From Hyphomicrobiales bacterium (GTDB taxonomy: Bacteria > Pseudomonadota > Alphaproteobacteria > Rhizobiales > Rhizobiaceae), in NCBI GenBank assembly GCA_900471515.1, contig UCFC01000054.1, forward strand, positions 1-33,307: DNA of 33,307 nucleotides, given 5' to 3'. How positions within the stretch are numbered: the first letter of the stretch is position 1; every line of letters starts with the position of its first letter. Below, piece by piece: positions 15,720 through 23,112 of the stretch. Below the pieces are notes generated by a model. The model had not been told where the DNA came from and did not search any database. It saw nothing but the letters and a program-made list of their open reading frames with translations. The translations under genes were made by a program, and so were the position numbers.

Positions 15720-17081
15720 TCATTTGATGCCGGGGGTTCCGTCGAACTTGCGTTCCAGGCCGTCCCAGCACTCGAGGTAATCATCTTGCAGCGTTTCAAG
15801 CTCGGCGGCATATCTCGTCAGTTGCTGCGGGTAGCGGGTCTCGAACATGAAGGCCATGGTGTCATCCAGCTTCACAGGCTTGAGTTCGGAATTGGATGCC
15901 TTTTCGAAGGCGAGCGCATCCGGCCCGTGGGGAAGCATCATGTTGTGCAGGCTCATGCCGCCGGGGACGAAGCCCTCTTCCTTGGCATCATACCGGCCAT
16001 GGATCAGCCCCATGAATTCGCTCATGATGTTGCGGTGGTACCAGGGCGGCCGGAAAGTATGCTCGGCCACCAGCCAGCGGGGCGGAAAGATCACGAAATC
16101 GACATTCGCCGTACCCGCATCCTCGGTCGGGGCGGTCAGGACCGAAAAAATCGACGGATCGGGATGATCGAAGCGGATCGCGCCGACGGGAGAAAATGTC
16201 CGCAGATCATATTTGAACGGGGCGTAGTTGCCGTGCCAGGCCACGACGTCGAGCGGCGAGTGGCCGATATCGGTGACGTAGAATTTACCGCACCACTTCA
16301 CATGGACGCGGCAAGGCTTTTCCTTGTCCTCGAAGGCGGCAACGGGTGTCTTGAAGTCGCGCGGGTTTGCCAGGCAGTTCGCGCCGATGGGGCCGCGGTC
16401 CGGCAGCGTGAATTTCGCACCGTAATTTTCGCATATATATCCGCGCCAGACAGCCTGCTCGCCGCCTCTGAGAATCTTGAACATCATGCCGCGGGGTATG
16501 AGGCAGATTTCCAGGGGCTCCACGTCCATGATGCCCATTTCGGTAAACACCCTGATGGCGCCAAGCTGCGGCACGATCAGCAGTTCGCCGTCGGCGTTGA
16601 AGAAATAATCGTCGACCATGTCCTCGTTGAAGGCGTAAGCATGTGCTGACATTCCCACCTGGGTCGTGACATCGCCTGCCGTCGTCATTGTCCGCACCCC
16701 CTGCAGAAACGTCAGCGTCTCGGTCGGCGCGGGGATGGGGCTCCAGCGAAGCTGGCCCAGAGGAAGCGAATGCTCGTCCAGGCAAGGCGCGGTCTTCCAG
16801 TGCGGATAGGACATATTCGTGAAGCGGCGGGTGTGGCGCACGCTGGGGCGAATGCGATAGAGCCAGGATCTTTCGTTCGTCCCGCGCGGCGCAGTGAACG
16901 GCGAGCCGGAAAGCTGCTCGGCATAAAGACCGTAGTTGCATTTCTGAGGGCTGTTCTGGCCCTGGGGCAAAGCGCCGGGAAGTGACTCCGTCTCGAAGTC
17001 GTTGCCGAAGCCCGGCATATATTTCAGCTTGTTTGCCGTCGCAGCTTCAGCCTCCGACGTCTGGATCGATGCCTGGTCCAT
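15720..17081 (-). CDS. hmgA: homogentisate 1,2-dioxygenase
   Basis: A 453-residue non-haem Fe(II) dioxygenase that opens the ring of homogentisate to maleylacetoacetate. Signature blocks are 'YMPGFGNDFETESLPGALPQGQNSPQKCNYGLYAEQLSGSPFTAPR' (in parts), 'TMTTAGDVTTQVGM', 'RIRPSVRH' and 'ICENYGAKFTLPDRGPIGANCLANPRDF' (in parts). The iron site is in 'PPWYHRNIMSEFMGLIHG' (His and Glu) and a following 'HNMMLPHGPDA'. Length equals the family. GGGGAGGA lies before the ATG at 17081. The gene follows hppD by 69 bp across a strong hairpin. In S. meliloti, hmgA is induced by nutrient starvation. Confidence 0.97.
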   Translation of the reverse strand: MDQASIQTSEAEAATANKLKYMPGFGNDFETESLPGALPQGQNSPQKCNYGLYAEQLSGSPFTAPRGTNERSWLYRIRPSVRHTRRFTNMSYPHWKTAPCLDEHSLPLGQLRWSPIPAPTETLTFLQGVRTMTTAGDVTTQVGMSAHAYAFNEDMVDDYFFNADGELLIVPQLGAIRVFTEMGIMDVEPLEICLIPRGMMFKILRGGEQAVWRGYICENYGAKFTLPDRGPIGANCLANPRDFKTPVAAFEDKEKPCRVHVKWCGKFYVTDIGHSPLDVVAWHGNYAPFKYDLRTFSPVGAIRFDHPDPSIFSVLTAPTEDAGTANVDFVIFPPRWLVAEHTFRPPWYHRNIMSEFMGLIHGRYDAKEEGFVPGGMSLHNMMLPHGPDALAFEKASNSELKPVKLDDTMAFMFETRYPQQLTRYAAELETLQDDYLECWDGLERKFDGTPGIK

Positions 17082-17110
17082 TGCGCAATTCCTCCCCGAA
17101 AACGCTACGG

Positions 17111-17139
17111 CGCCGCGCGCCTTTCAAAGGCGCGCGGCG
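17111..17139. terminator. perfect hairpin between hppD and hmgA
   Basis: CGCCGCGCGCC (17111-17121) and GGCGCGCGGCG (17129-17139) pair perfectly over 11 bp around TTTCAAA. It starts 11 bases after the hppD stop codon on the minus strand, and the following sequence GCCGTAGCGTTTTC has a short T run. It could end most hppD transcripts or act as an attenuator, so that hmgA-fahA-maiA are read at a lower level or from another promoter. Confidence 0.6.
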
Positions 17140-17150
17140 GCCCCCGGAGT

Positions 17151-18260
17151 TTACTCCGCCGCAGTGCCGATGACACCACGCTTGATCTGATCGGCTTCGA
17201 TCGACTCGAAGAGCGCGCGGAAATTGCCCTCCCCGAAGCCCTCGTCGCCCTTGCGCTGGATGAATTCGAAGAAGATGGGGCCGATGACGGTCTTGGAGAA
17301 GATCTGGAGCAGGATTTTCGTCATGCCGCCATTCACCACGCCTTCGCCATCGATCAGGATACCGTGCCTCTTCATGCGTTCGACAGGTTCGCTATGACCG
17401 TTCACGCGCTCATAGGACATGTCGTAATAGGTTTCCGGCGGTCCCGGCATGAAGCGCAGACCGTTGTCGGCGAGCCTGTCGGTGGCCGCGTAAATATCTT
17501 CCGTGCCAACGGCGATATGCTGGATACCCTCGCCACCGTATTTCTTCAGATATTCCTCGATCTGGCTCGTGTCGTCCTTCGATTCATTCAGCGGAATGCG
17601 GATCTTGCCGCAGGGCGAGGTGATGGCGCGGCTGACCAGACCGGTGATGCGCCCATCGATATCGAAGAAGTGAATCTGCTTGAAATTGAACAGGTTTCTG
17701 TAGAAATCCCACCACTTGTCCATGTTGCCGCGGAAGACGTTGTGGGTGAGATGGTCGAGATAGTAGAAACCGATGCCCTGAGGTTGCGGGTTGCGCTCGC
17801 CCAGCCAGTCGAACTCGGCATCGTATGCCGATCCCTTTGCGCCATAGGTATCGACGAAGTAGAGCAGCGAGCCGCCGATGCCGACGATCGCCGGGACGTC
17901 GAGCGCCTTGTCGTCCCCCTCATAGGGAACGGCGCCTTTCGACACGGCGTGATCGAAGGCATGTCCGGCATCGACCACACGCCATGCCATCGATGGAGCA
18001 CAGGGACCATGGGCCGCGACGAAACGCGCGGCATGGCTGCCGGCTTGCGCATTCAGGACATAGTTGATGTCGCCCTGGCGCCAGACGGTGATGTCTTTCG
18101 TCTTGTGCCTGGCGACCGGGACATAGCCCATGCGGGTGAAGAGCTCGCGCAGCTTGTCGGGCTCGGGATGGGCGAATTCAACAAATTCGAAGCCGTCGGT
18201 GCCGGCCGGGTTGTCGGCCGTAATTTCCGAAGGCGGCGCATCGTGCGGAAAAGGACCCAT
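17151..18260 (-). CDS. hpdA: 4-hydroxyphenylpyruvate dioxygenase
   Basis: A 369-residue Fe(II) dioxygenase that turns 4-hydroxyphenylpyruvate into homogentisate; it is the target of triketone herbicides. Two vicinal-oxygen-chelate domains are visible. Iron ligands are the His of 'YLDHLTHNVFRGNMDKWWDFY', the His of 'GIQHIAVGTEDIY', and the Glu of 'FFEFIQRKGDEGFGEGNFRALFESIE'. The N-terminal 'GFEFVEFAHPEPDKLRELFTRMGYVPVARHKTKD' is typical. ATG 18260 has AGGAGG five bases upstream and is preferred over a frame extending to 18329, which would run through the regulatory repeats. The gene diverges from an Lrp/AsnC gene, the arrangement known for hpdA/hpdR in S. meliloti. The general symbol is hppD or hpd. 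Confidence 0.96.
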   Translation of the reverse strand: MGPFPHDAPPSEITADNPAGTDGFEFVEFAHPEPDKLRELFTRMGYVPVARHKTKDITVWRQGDINYVLNAQAGSHAARFVAAHGPCAPSMAWRVVDAGHAFDHAVSKGAVPYEGDDKALDVPAIVGIGGSLLYFVDTYGAKGSAYDAEFDWLGERNPQPQGIGFYYLDHLTHNVFRGNMDKWWDFYRNLFNFKQIHFFDIDGRITGLVSRAITSPCGKIRIPLNESKDDTSQIEEYLKKYGGEGIQHIAVGTEDIYAATDRLADNGLRFMPGPPETYYDMSYERVNGHSEPVERMKRHGILIDGEGVVNGGMTKILLQIFSKTVIGPIFFEFIQRKGDEGFGEGNFRALFESIEADQIKRGVIGTAAE

Positions 18261-18290
18261 TTTCTCCTCCTGGGAATTGAACTTCGCCAG

Positions 18291-18328
18291 TGCAAAGTGT
18301 GGCCCAAAACGCATGCAAAGTTCTTGCA
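18291..18328. promoter_or_regulatory. direct repeats in the hpdR-hpdA gap, likely HpdR binding region
   Basis: TGCAAAGT occurs at 18291-18298 and again at 18314-18321, 23 bp apart (about two helix turns). The second copy continues as TGCAA-AGTTC-TTGCA (18314-18328), a perfect 5-bp inverted repeat. In S. meliloti HpdR is reported to bind a region with two conserved direct repeats between hpdR and hpdA, which agrees with what is seen here. Confidence 0.6.
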
Positions 18329-18388
18329 TTCTTCATGTTCCAGGAAGAGACTATGCACGGTCCGTGAGTGTTTTGGAGATTTTGTGCA

Positions 18389-18889
18389 ATGGATGAACAG
18401 CTCGACAAACTGGATTTGCGCCTGCTCCAGGAACTTCAAAAAGACGGCCGGTTGACGAATAACGAACTGGGGGAGCGGATCGCGCTTTCCCCCTCGCAAT
18501 GCTCGCGCCGGCGCACGCGACTGGAGGCAGAGGGATATATTCGCAGCTACAGGGCCTATCTGGATCAACGGAAGCTGGGGCTGGATATGCTCGTGGTCAT
18601 TTCCGTCACGCTGGCGACCCACAACAGGGACAATGCCCGCCGGTTTTCGCAGCTGATCAATGGCCTTCCGGAAGTTCTCGAAGCCTATGCGCTGACGGGT
18701 GAAATGGACTATCACCTGAAAGTGGCCACCCGCGGGCTCGCCGACCTCTCGAAATTCGTCAACGACGTTCTCCTGCCCCACGAGTCGGTGCAGCATGTGA
18801 AGACGTCGATCGTTCTCGATACGCTCAAGACATTCGAAGGCTTTCCGGTACCCGTGCCGGGGCATTGGCATGGCGACGGCCCGCGGTGA
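18389..18889 (+). CDS. hpdR: Lrp/AsnC-family regulator, HpdR-like
   Basis: A 166-residue Lrp/AsnC protein. The N-terminal helix-turn-helix is 'LDKLDLRLLQELQKDGRLTNNELGERIALSPSQCSRRRTRLEAEGYIRSYRAYLD' (in parts: LDLRLLQELQKDGRL, then ELGERIALSPSQCSRRRTRLE). The RAM/effector-binding domain follows ('VISVTLATHNRDNARRFSQLINGLPEVLEAYALTGEMDYHLKVATRGLADL' region). It diverges from hpdA across a 128-bp gap with two direct repeats, as in S. meliloti, where HpdR activates hpdA with 4-hydroxyphenylpyruvate, tyrosine or phenylalanine. The ATG at 18389 has GGAG eleven bases before it. The symbol is by homology of position and family. Confidence 0.88.
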   Translation: MDEQLDKLDLRLLQELQKDGRLTNNELGERIALSPSQCSRRRTRLEAEGYIRSYRAYLDQRKLGLDMLVVISVTLATHNRDNARRFSQLINGLPEVLEAYALTGEMDYHLKVATRGLADLSKFVNDVLLPHESVQHVKTSIVLDTLKTFEGFPVPVPGHWHGDGPR

Positions 18890-18917
18890 TGCCAGCGTCG
18901 GGGCATGCAACGGACAT

Positions 18918-19379
18918 CTAGATCGGCAGTTCGGTCGAGAATTTCAGCTCGCGCAGCACAAAGCTCGATACGACCGTACGCACATGGGGGTTGCGCATGA
19001 GGTAGCGGGTCATGAAGGCTTCGTAGCTTTCCACGTCCCTCGCCCGGATCTTCAGCATATAGTCGAAAGCGCCCGACAGGGCGTAGCACTCCATGATCTC
19101 CGGCCGCTCCAGCACCACAGAAGCGAAGGACGCGACCGCCTCCTCGTGATGATCCTCCAGCGTCACATGGGCGATCACGCAGAGCTTGAGATCGAGCTTT
19201 CCGGGATCGAGCAGTGTCACACGCTTGCGGATAACGCCGTCAGCTTCCAGCTCCTGGAGCTTCCGCCAGGCCGAGCTTTGCGACATGCCGGCCTTTTCCG
19301 CCAGGTCGGCCAGCGAAAGGCTGCCGTCCGCCTGGATGAGCTGCAGAAGCTTGCGGCGAAAATTCCCGGGTTCTTTCAT
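18918..19379 (-). CDS. Lrp/AsnC-family regulator divergent from phhA
   Basis: A 153-residue Lrp/AsnC protein, distinct from the one at 18389. Helix-turn-helix: 'FRRKLLQLIQADGSLSLADLAEKAGMSQSSAWRKLQELEADGVI'. Effector domain: 'CVIAHVTLEDHHEEAVASFASVVLERPEIMECYALSGAFDYMLKI' with the usual 'VLRELKFSTELPI'-like end. The ATG at 19379 (MKEPGNF) is preferred to a TTG at 19391. It diverges from phhA across 119 bp containing TTGCCA-N6-TGGCAA, so it probably controls phenylalanine hydroxylase in response to an aromatic amino acid. It ends 28 bp from the convergent hpdR gene. Confidence 0.9.
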   Translation of the reverse strand: MKEPGNFRRKLLQLIQADGSLSLADLAEKAGMSQSSAWRKLQELEADGVIRKRVTLLDPGKLDLKLCVIAHVTLEDHHEEAVASFASVVLERPEIMECYALSGAFDYMLKIRARDVESYEAFMTRYLMRNPHVRTVVSSFVLRELKFSTELPI

Positions 19380-19403
19380 TTCATGCGCCAAATTCGGGAA
19401 GAT

Positions 19404-19421
19404 TTGCCACCACTATGGCAA
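19404..19421. promoter_or_regulatory. candidate Lrp-type operator upstream of phhA
   Basis: TTGCCA-CCACTA-TGGCAA is a perfect 6-bp inverted repeat with a 6-bp spacer, 25 bp upstream of the Lrp gene ATG and 78 bp upstream of the phhA ATG. A dimeric regulator could control both genes from here. Regulator assignment is by position. Confidence 0.5.
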
Positions 19422-19464
19422 TAGCCAGCACGAAAGAAAAGAAAATCCTCGAAATCCGGGGGAT

Positions 19465-19482
19465 AATGGCAGAAACGCCATT
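19465..19482. repeat. second 6-6-6 inverted repeat in the phhA leader
   Basis: AATGGC-AGAAAC-GCCATT, just before the phhA ribosome binding site (GGAGG at 19486-19490). It shares the TGGC/GCCA half-sites with the repeat at 19404 and could be a second operator or an RNA hairpin near the start codon. Confidence 0.35.
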
Positions 19483-19498
19483 CCGGGAGGATCAGACC

Positions 19499-20290
19499 AT
19501 GACCAAGGAAAGCAGCTACACCGCCAAACTGCCCGGCCCGGACGGTCTATACGACTATACTCCCGAAGAGGATGCGATCTGGGGTGAGCTTTACCAGCGT
19601 CAGATGAAGCTGCTCGCCGACACGGCCTGCCGCGAATATCTGGACGGCGTCAAAATGCTGGGCCTCAGGCCCGACAAGGTGCCTCAGCTTCTCGATGTGA
19701 ACAGACGCCTGAACGAAACCACCGGCTTCGGCGTCGAAGGCGTGCCCGCGCTCATCCCGCCCTCACGCTTTTACGAACTTCTGTCGCAAGGCAAGTTCCC
19801 GCTCGCAACCTTCCTGCGCCGTCGCGAGCATATCGACTATATCGAGGAACCGGACCTGTTCCATGAGGTCTTCGGCCATTGCCCGATGCTGACCAACCAG
19901 AGCTACGCCAATTTCGTCCGCCATTTCGGCGAAACCGCAATGCGCCTCGGCAAAGGTTATTCATGGCATCTGTTCCGCATCTTCTGGTTTACCGTCGAAT
20001 TCGGCCTTATCAATACGCCGCAGGGCCGCCGCTGCTTCGGCGCAGGGATTGTCTCATCGCCAAGCGAGGCAAAGGCGGCAATGGAAGGCACTGCCTGCGA
20101 ATTTCGGCCGTTCGATCTCATGACCGTGCTCAGAACGCCGTACCGGATCGATATCCTCCAACCGATCTACTACGTCATAGACAGCTTCGCCGATCTTGAA
20201 GCGATCGTGGAACAGGATATCGGCGATGCGATCCTGAAGGCGAAATCGCTGGGTGATTTCGCCCCCAGATTCGAAGCCAAGGCTTCATGA
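19499..20290 (+). CDS. phhA: phenylalanine 4-monooxygenase
   Basis: A 263-residue monomeric type of pterin-dependent, iron-containing aromatic amino acid hydroxylase that converts L-phenylalanine to L-tyrosine. The iron ligands are His122 and His127 in 'LFHEVFGHCPML' and Glu167 in 'FTVEFGL'. The active-site block 'VPALIPPSRFYELLSQGKFPLATFLRRREHIDYIEEPD' (in parts) is clear. There is no N-terminal regulatory ACT domain, as usual for bacterial forms. ATG 19499 has GGAGG eight bases upstream; the frame is open further left to 19415 but family members start here. It feeds the hpdA-hmgA-fahA-maiA pathway. The pterin carbinolamine dehydratase gene (phhB) is not beside it. Confidence 0.95.
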   Translation: MTKESSYTAKLPGPDGLYDYTPEEDAIWGELYQRQMKLLADTACREYLDGVKMLGLRPDKVPQLLDVNRRLNETTGFGVEGVPALIPPSRFYELLSQGKFPLATFLRRREHIDYIEEPDLFHEVFGHCPMLTNQSYANFVRHFGETAMRLGKGYSWHLFRIFWFTVEFGLINTPQGRRCFGAGIVSSPSEAKAAMEGTACEFRPFDLMTVLRTPYRIDILQPIYYVIDSFADLEAIVEQDIGDAILKAKSLGDFAPRFEAKAS

Positions 20291-20328
20291 GCCGCTGACG
20301 ATATCGCGATCGCGGCGGCGAGTTTGCC

Positions 20329-21945
20329 TCAAGCGATACGTTTGGCCTTTGCAAGCGACCAATAGGCCGGTCCCGACTCGACCTTGTACCCGATATCGAC
20401 ACGCGGGTTCCTGGCGATCACGTAAGACAATGCGATGATCCCGAGCAGCGGCAGGTCCGTCAGTATCTTCTTCTCGGCCTCCTGAATGATGGCAATGCGC
20501 TTGTCGAAATCGGGCTCGTTCTGTGCCTTGGCAAGAAGCGCATCGATGCCGGGGATGGCAACGCCGTAATGGCTGTAGTTGCCGCCGCCCTTGCCGTCGG
20601 CCTTGACCTCCGCGGAGGCGGCAAGCTGGGTTGCAAGGGTCAGCGTCGGAACCGGCGGGAAGCTTGAGGAGTAGAGAGCAAGTGCGTTCTTGTCCTGGCG
20701 ATTGTCGGAATGGAACGTCGTGTGATCGATGATCTTGAGATCGAGCGTGATCCCCGCCGTGCGCAGCTGTTCCTGGATCATCAGCATGGTCGAGGCGTAG
20801 TCTTCGCGCTGGCTGACATAACAGGGAATTGTGACGCCGCCGGGAAAGCCCGCTTCGGCCAGCAGGGCCTTGGCTTTTGCCGGATCCGGCTTGTATTGCA
20901 ATTCAGGAGGCAGATCCTCGACCTTTACGGAACCTGCAAACTGCGAAGCGATGACACCCACCATGGGGCTTGCGATGCCCTGGAAGGCGGCGGCAATCGC
21001 CGCGTTGTCGATAGCGTAACGGATCGCCTGGCGGACTTTCAGATTGTCGAGCGGTTTGCGCGTCAGGTTGATGTTCAACGTGTTGTGCGAACCGGGTGCC
21101 GTCGCATCGAAGATCGTATCCGACGAACGCTGCTTCATCGTCTCGATCCAGCCCGGGGCGCGCACGCCTTCGATCATGTCCACCTGCCCGGCAGCGAAGG
21201 CGAGCGTCCGCGCCGTCGTATCGGCAATGAAGGTAATACGCAGGTTCGCCGTTGCCGGCGGTCCGTCGAAATGCTCCGCAAAGGCGGTCAGAAGCAGGCC
21301 GTCATTGGCGTCAAAGGATTGAAGCTGAAACGGACCGGTGCCGATCGCGTCGGTATTGAACCCCTCGCCTTTTTCCTCGAAGGCTTTCTTCGACATGATC
21401 GAGACGCTGAGCGTGGAGGCGCAGCTTCCGTTGAAGAGCGGATCGGGGCTCTTCAGCGTGAAGCGGACGGTCATGGGATCGACGGCTTCGCAGCTGGCGA
21501 TATTGGCATAGATCACCTTGTTGGCCGTCACCTGCTTCGGATCGAGCTGCCGCTGAAAGGTGAAGACAACATCATCGGCCGTGACCTCGCCGTAGTTCTT
21601 GTGAAACTTGACGCCCTTGCGGATCTTGTAGGTCCAGGTCTTGGCATCCGCCGACGATTCCCAGCTCTCGGCAATGCTCGGCAGGAACTCGTCCGGCTTG
21701 ACGGCCCAACGCCCCTCCGGCGGTTTGACCAGCGTATCGAAAAGCTGGTTGATCGCCCAGTTGTCACCGCCATTCAGGCCGGTCTGCTGCGGATTGAGGC
21801 CAACCGGCGCGCGGGACGCCAGCGCGATGGAAATCGTGTCTCCATCGCCCGCCTCGGCCAGGTCCAGGCCGATTGCGGACGCCACGGCAGCCGTCGTAAC
21901 GGCAAGTCCGGACTGAATCAGAAACTCTCTGCGTGATGCGCTCAT
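20329..21945 (-). CDS. family 5 (Dpp/Opp-type) ABC transporter substrate-binding protein, Tat-exported
   Basis: A 538-residue periplasmic binding protein of the DppA/OppA/NikA family. The N-terminus carries a twin-arginine signal (SRREFLIQSG at residues 4-13, then a hydrophobic stretch and 'DLAEAG'). Family marks are 'NPQQTGLNGGDNWAINQLFDTLVK', 'PSIAESWESSADAKTWTYKIRKGVKFHKN' and 'DDVVFTFQR' (parts), 'GTGPFQLQSF', and 'RKPLDNLKVRQAIRYAIDNAAI'. GGAGG lies six bases before the ATG at 21945; the much longer upstream frame overlaps the preceding gene and is not used. It is the last gene of the operon, 32 bp after the dehydratase gene, and no dppBCDF-like permease or ATPase genes follow, which is odd. 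Ligands of this family include peptides, sugars and organic acids; here probably the substrate of the operon. Confidence 0.88.
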   Translation of the reverse strand: MSASRREFLIQSGLAVTTAAVASAIGLDLAEAGDGDTISIALASRAPVGLNPQQTGLNGGDNWAINQLFDTLVKPPEGRWAVKPDEFLPSIAESWESSADAKTWTYKIRKGVKFHKNYGEVTADDVVFTFQRQLDPKQVTANKVIYANIASCEAVDPMTVRFTLKSPDPLFNGSCASTLSVSIMSKKAFEEKGEGFNTDAIGTGPFQLQSFDANDGLLLTAFAEHFDGPPATANLRITFIADTTARTLAFAAGQVDMIEGVRAPGWIETMKQRSSDTIFDATAPGSHNTLNINLTRKPLDNLKVRQAIRYAIDNAAIAAAFQGIASPMVGVIASQFAGSVKVEDLPPELQYKPDPAKAKALLAEAGFPGGVTIPCYVSQREDYASTMLMIQEQLRTAGITLDLKIIDHTTFHSDNRQDKNALALYSSSFPPVPTLTLATQLAASAEVKADGKGGGNYSHYGVAIPGIDALLAKAQNEPDFDKRIAIIQEAEKKILTDLPLLGIIALSYVIARNPRVDIGYKVESGPAYWSLAKAKRIA

Positions 21946-21977
21946 TTCCTTCCTCCCAAGGACAGTGTTGCGACGGC

Positions 21978-23090
21978 CTAATGCTGGATTGCGATCTTGC
22001 GCCGCTCCAGTTCGGCCGCATCGAATTCCATTCCGAGGCCGGGCGACTGCGGCAGTTCGAACCGGCCGTTCTTTGGCTCCGATGGATTGACGAACACGGA
22101 AGCTCCTCTCTCCCAGTTGTCCGCCAGTTCCACCGGCTTGGCCAAATGCATGATCGTGCTGAGCACGTGAATGTTGGCGAGATGTCCGATTGTCGGCTGC
22201 GTCTGGTGCGGGACGAGCTCGACACCGGCGGCATGCGCGATAGCCGCGCATTTCATGATGCCGGTTATGCCGCCCATCTTGACGATGTCGGGCTGGACCA
22301 TGCGCACGCCGGCATCGATGAGATCGCGCAGCGCCTGCAAGGTGTAGGTCTGCTCACCGGCCGACACGGTGATATCGAGCCGTTGCGCCACCTCGCCCAT
22401 GGCGCGCACATTGTAATGCTGCACCGGCTCCTCGAACCAAGTGTAGCCCAGATCTTCCAAGGCCCGGCCGACGCGCATGGCGCCACCGACGGAGTAGCCG
22501 TTATTGGCATCGAAACCGAGGACGAAATCGTCGCCGAGCAGCTTTCGCACGGCTTTCGCCTTGGCGATATCGCCCGGAATATCGACATCCTGGCGGCTGC
22601 GATCGCCATCCCAGCGGATCTTGACGGCGGCGGGGTTTTCCCTGGCCACGCGCCTTTCAACGACGCGAACCACCTCGTCGACCGTTCGTGCCGCATTGCC
22701 GCCGATCGAGGAGTAGCAGGTAAGGCTGGTTTTCCAGGCACCGCCGAGCAATTTGTAGACGGGCTGGTTGAACAGCTTTCCCTTCAGGTCCCAAAGCGCG
22801 ATGTCAAGTGCGGCAAGGGCGGCGGTCGTGATCCCCTCCGGTCCGAGCTTTACACAGCGATGAAACAGGTCGTCGAGCAGGACGACGTGATCAAGAACAT
22901 CCTTGCCGATCAGAAACGGCGCCATGTCGCGCGCGATGACCACGAGCGAAGCATAGCCGCCCTGCATGGGCGAGGCCTCGCCCATGCCAAATGCGCCGTC
23001 CTCCGTTTCAATACGGACGAAGGCACTCTTCGACGCATTTGGACCATCGCCCAGCGCCAGCTGGAACGGTTCGATTTTTGTGATCTTCAA
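21978..23090 (-). CDS. mandelate racemase/muconate lactonizing enzyme family protein, probable acid-sugar dehydratase
   Basis: A 370-residue enolase-superfamily enzyme with capping domain at about 1-125 and TIM barrel after it. Metal ligands are visible as D194 (LGFDANNGY), the Glu of FEEP (220/221) and E246 (SAGEQ). The catalytic dyad D268 (QPDIVKMGG) and H295 (VPHQTQ) marks the mandelate racemase subgroup, where most members dehydrate acid sugars to 2-keto-3-deoxy acids. The second catalytic position is KIR (K157, R159) rather than KxK, so base chemistry on that face is altered. It lies between the aldehyde dehydrogenase gene and the binding-protein gene. The substrate cannot be read from sequence; muconate cycloisomerase is unlikely because His-Asp is present and the KxK is not complete. 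Confidence 0.85.
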   Translation of the reverse strand: MKITKIEPFQLALGDGPNASKSAFVRIETEDGAFGMGEASPMQGGYASLVVIARDMAPFLIGKDVLDHVVLLDDLFHRCVKLGPEGITTAALAALDIALWDLKGKLFNQPVYKLLGGAWKTSLTCYSSIGGNAARTVDEVVRVVERRVARENPAAVKIRWDGDRSRQDVDIPGDIAKAKAVRKLLGDDFVLGFDANNGYSVGGAMRVGRALEDLGYTWFEEPVQHYNVRAMGEVAQRLDITVSAGEQTYTLQALRDLIDAGVRMVQPDIVKMGGITGIMKCAAIAHAAGVELVPHQTQPTIGHLANIHVLSTIMHLAKPVELADNWERGASVFVNPSEPKNGRFELPQSPGLGMEFDAAELERRKIAIQH

Positions 23091-23112
23091 TATTTCCTCC
23101 CAATGCTGTCAG

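Noticed and set aside
20291..20328. CGCGATCGCG palindrome and a weak GCCGC/GCGGC stem between phhA and the binding-protein gene
   Set aside because: Short and without a T run; simple GC-rich palindromes are frequent in such genomes, so I do not call a terminator.
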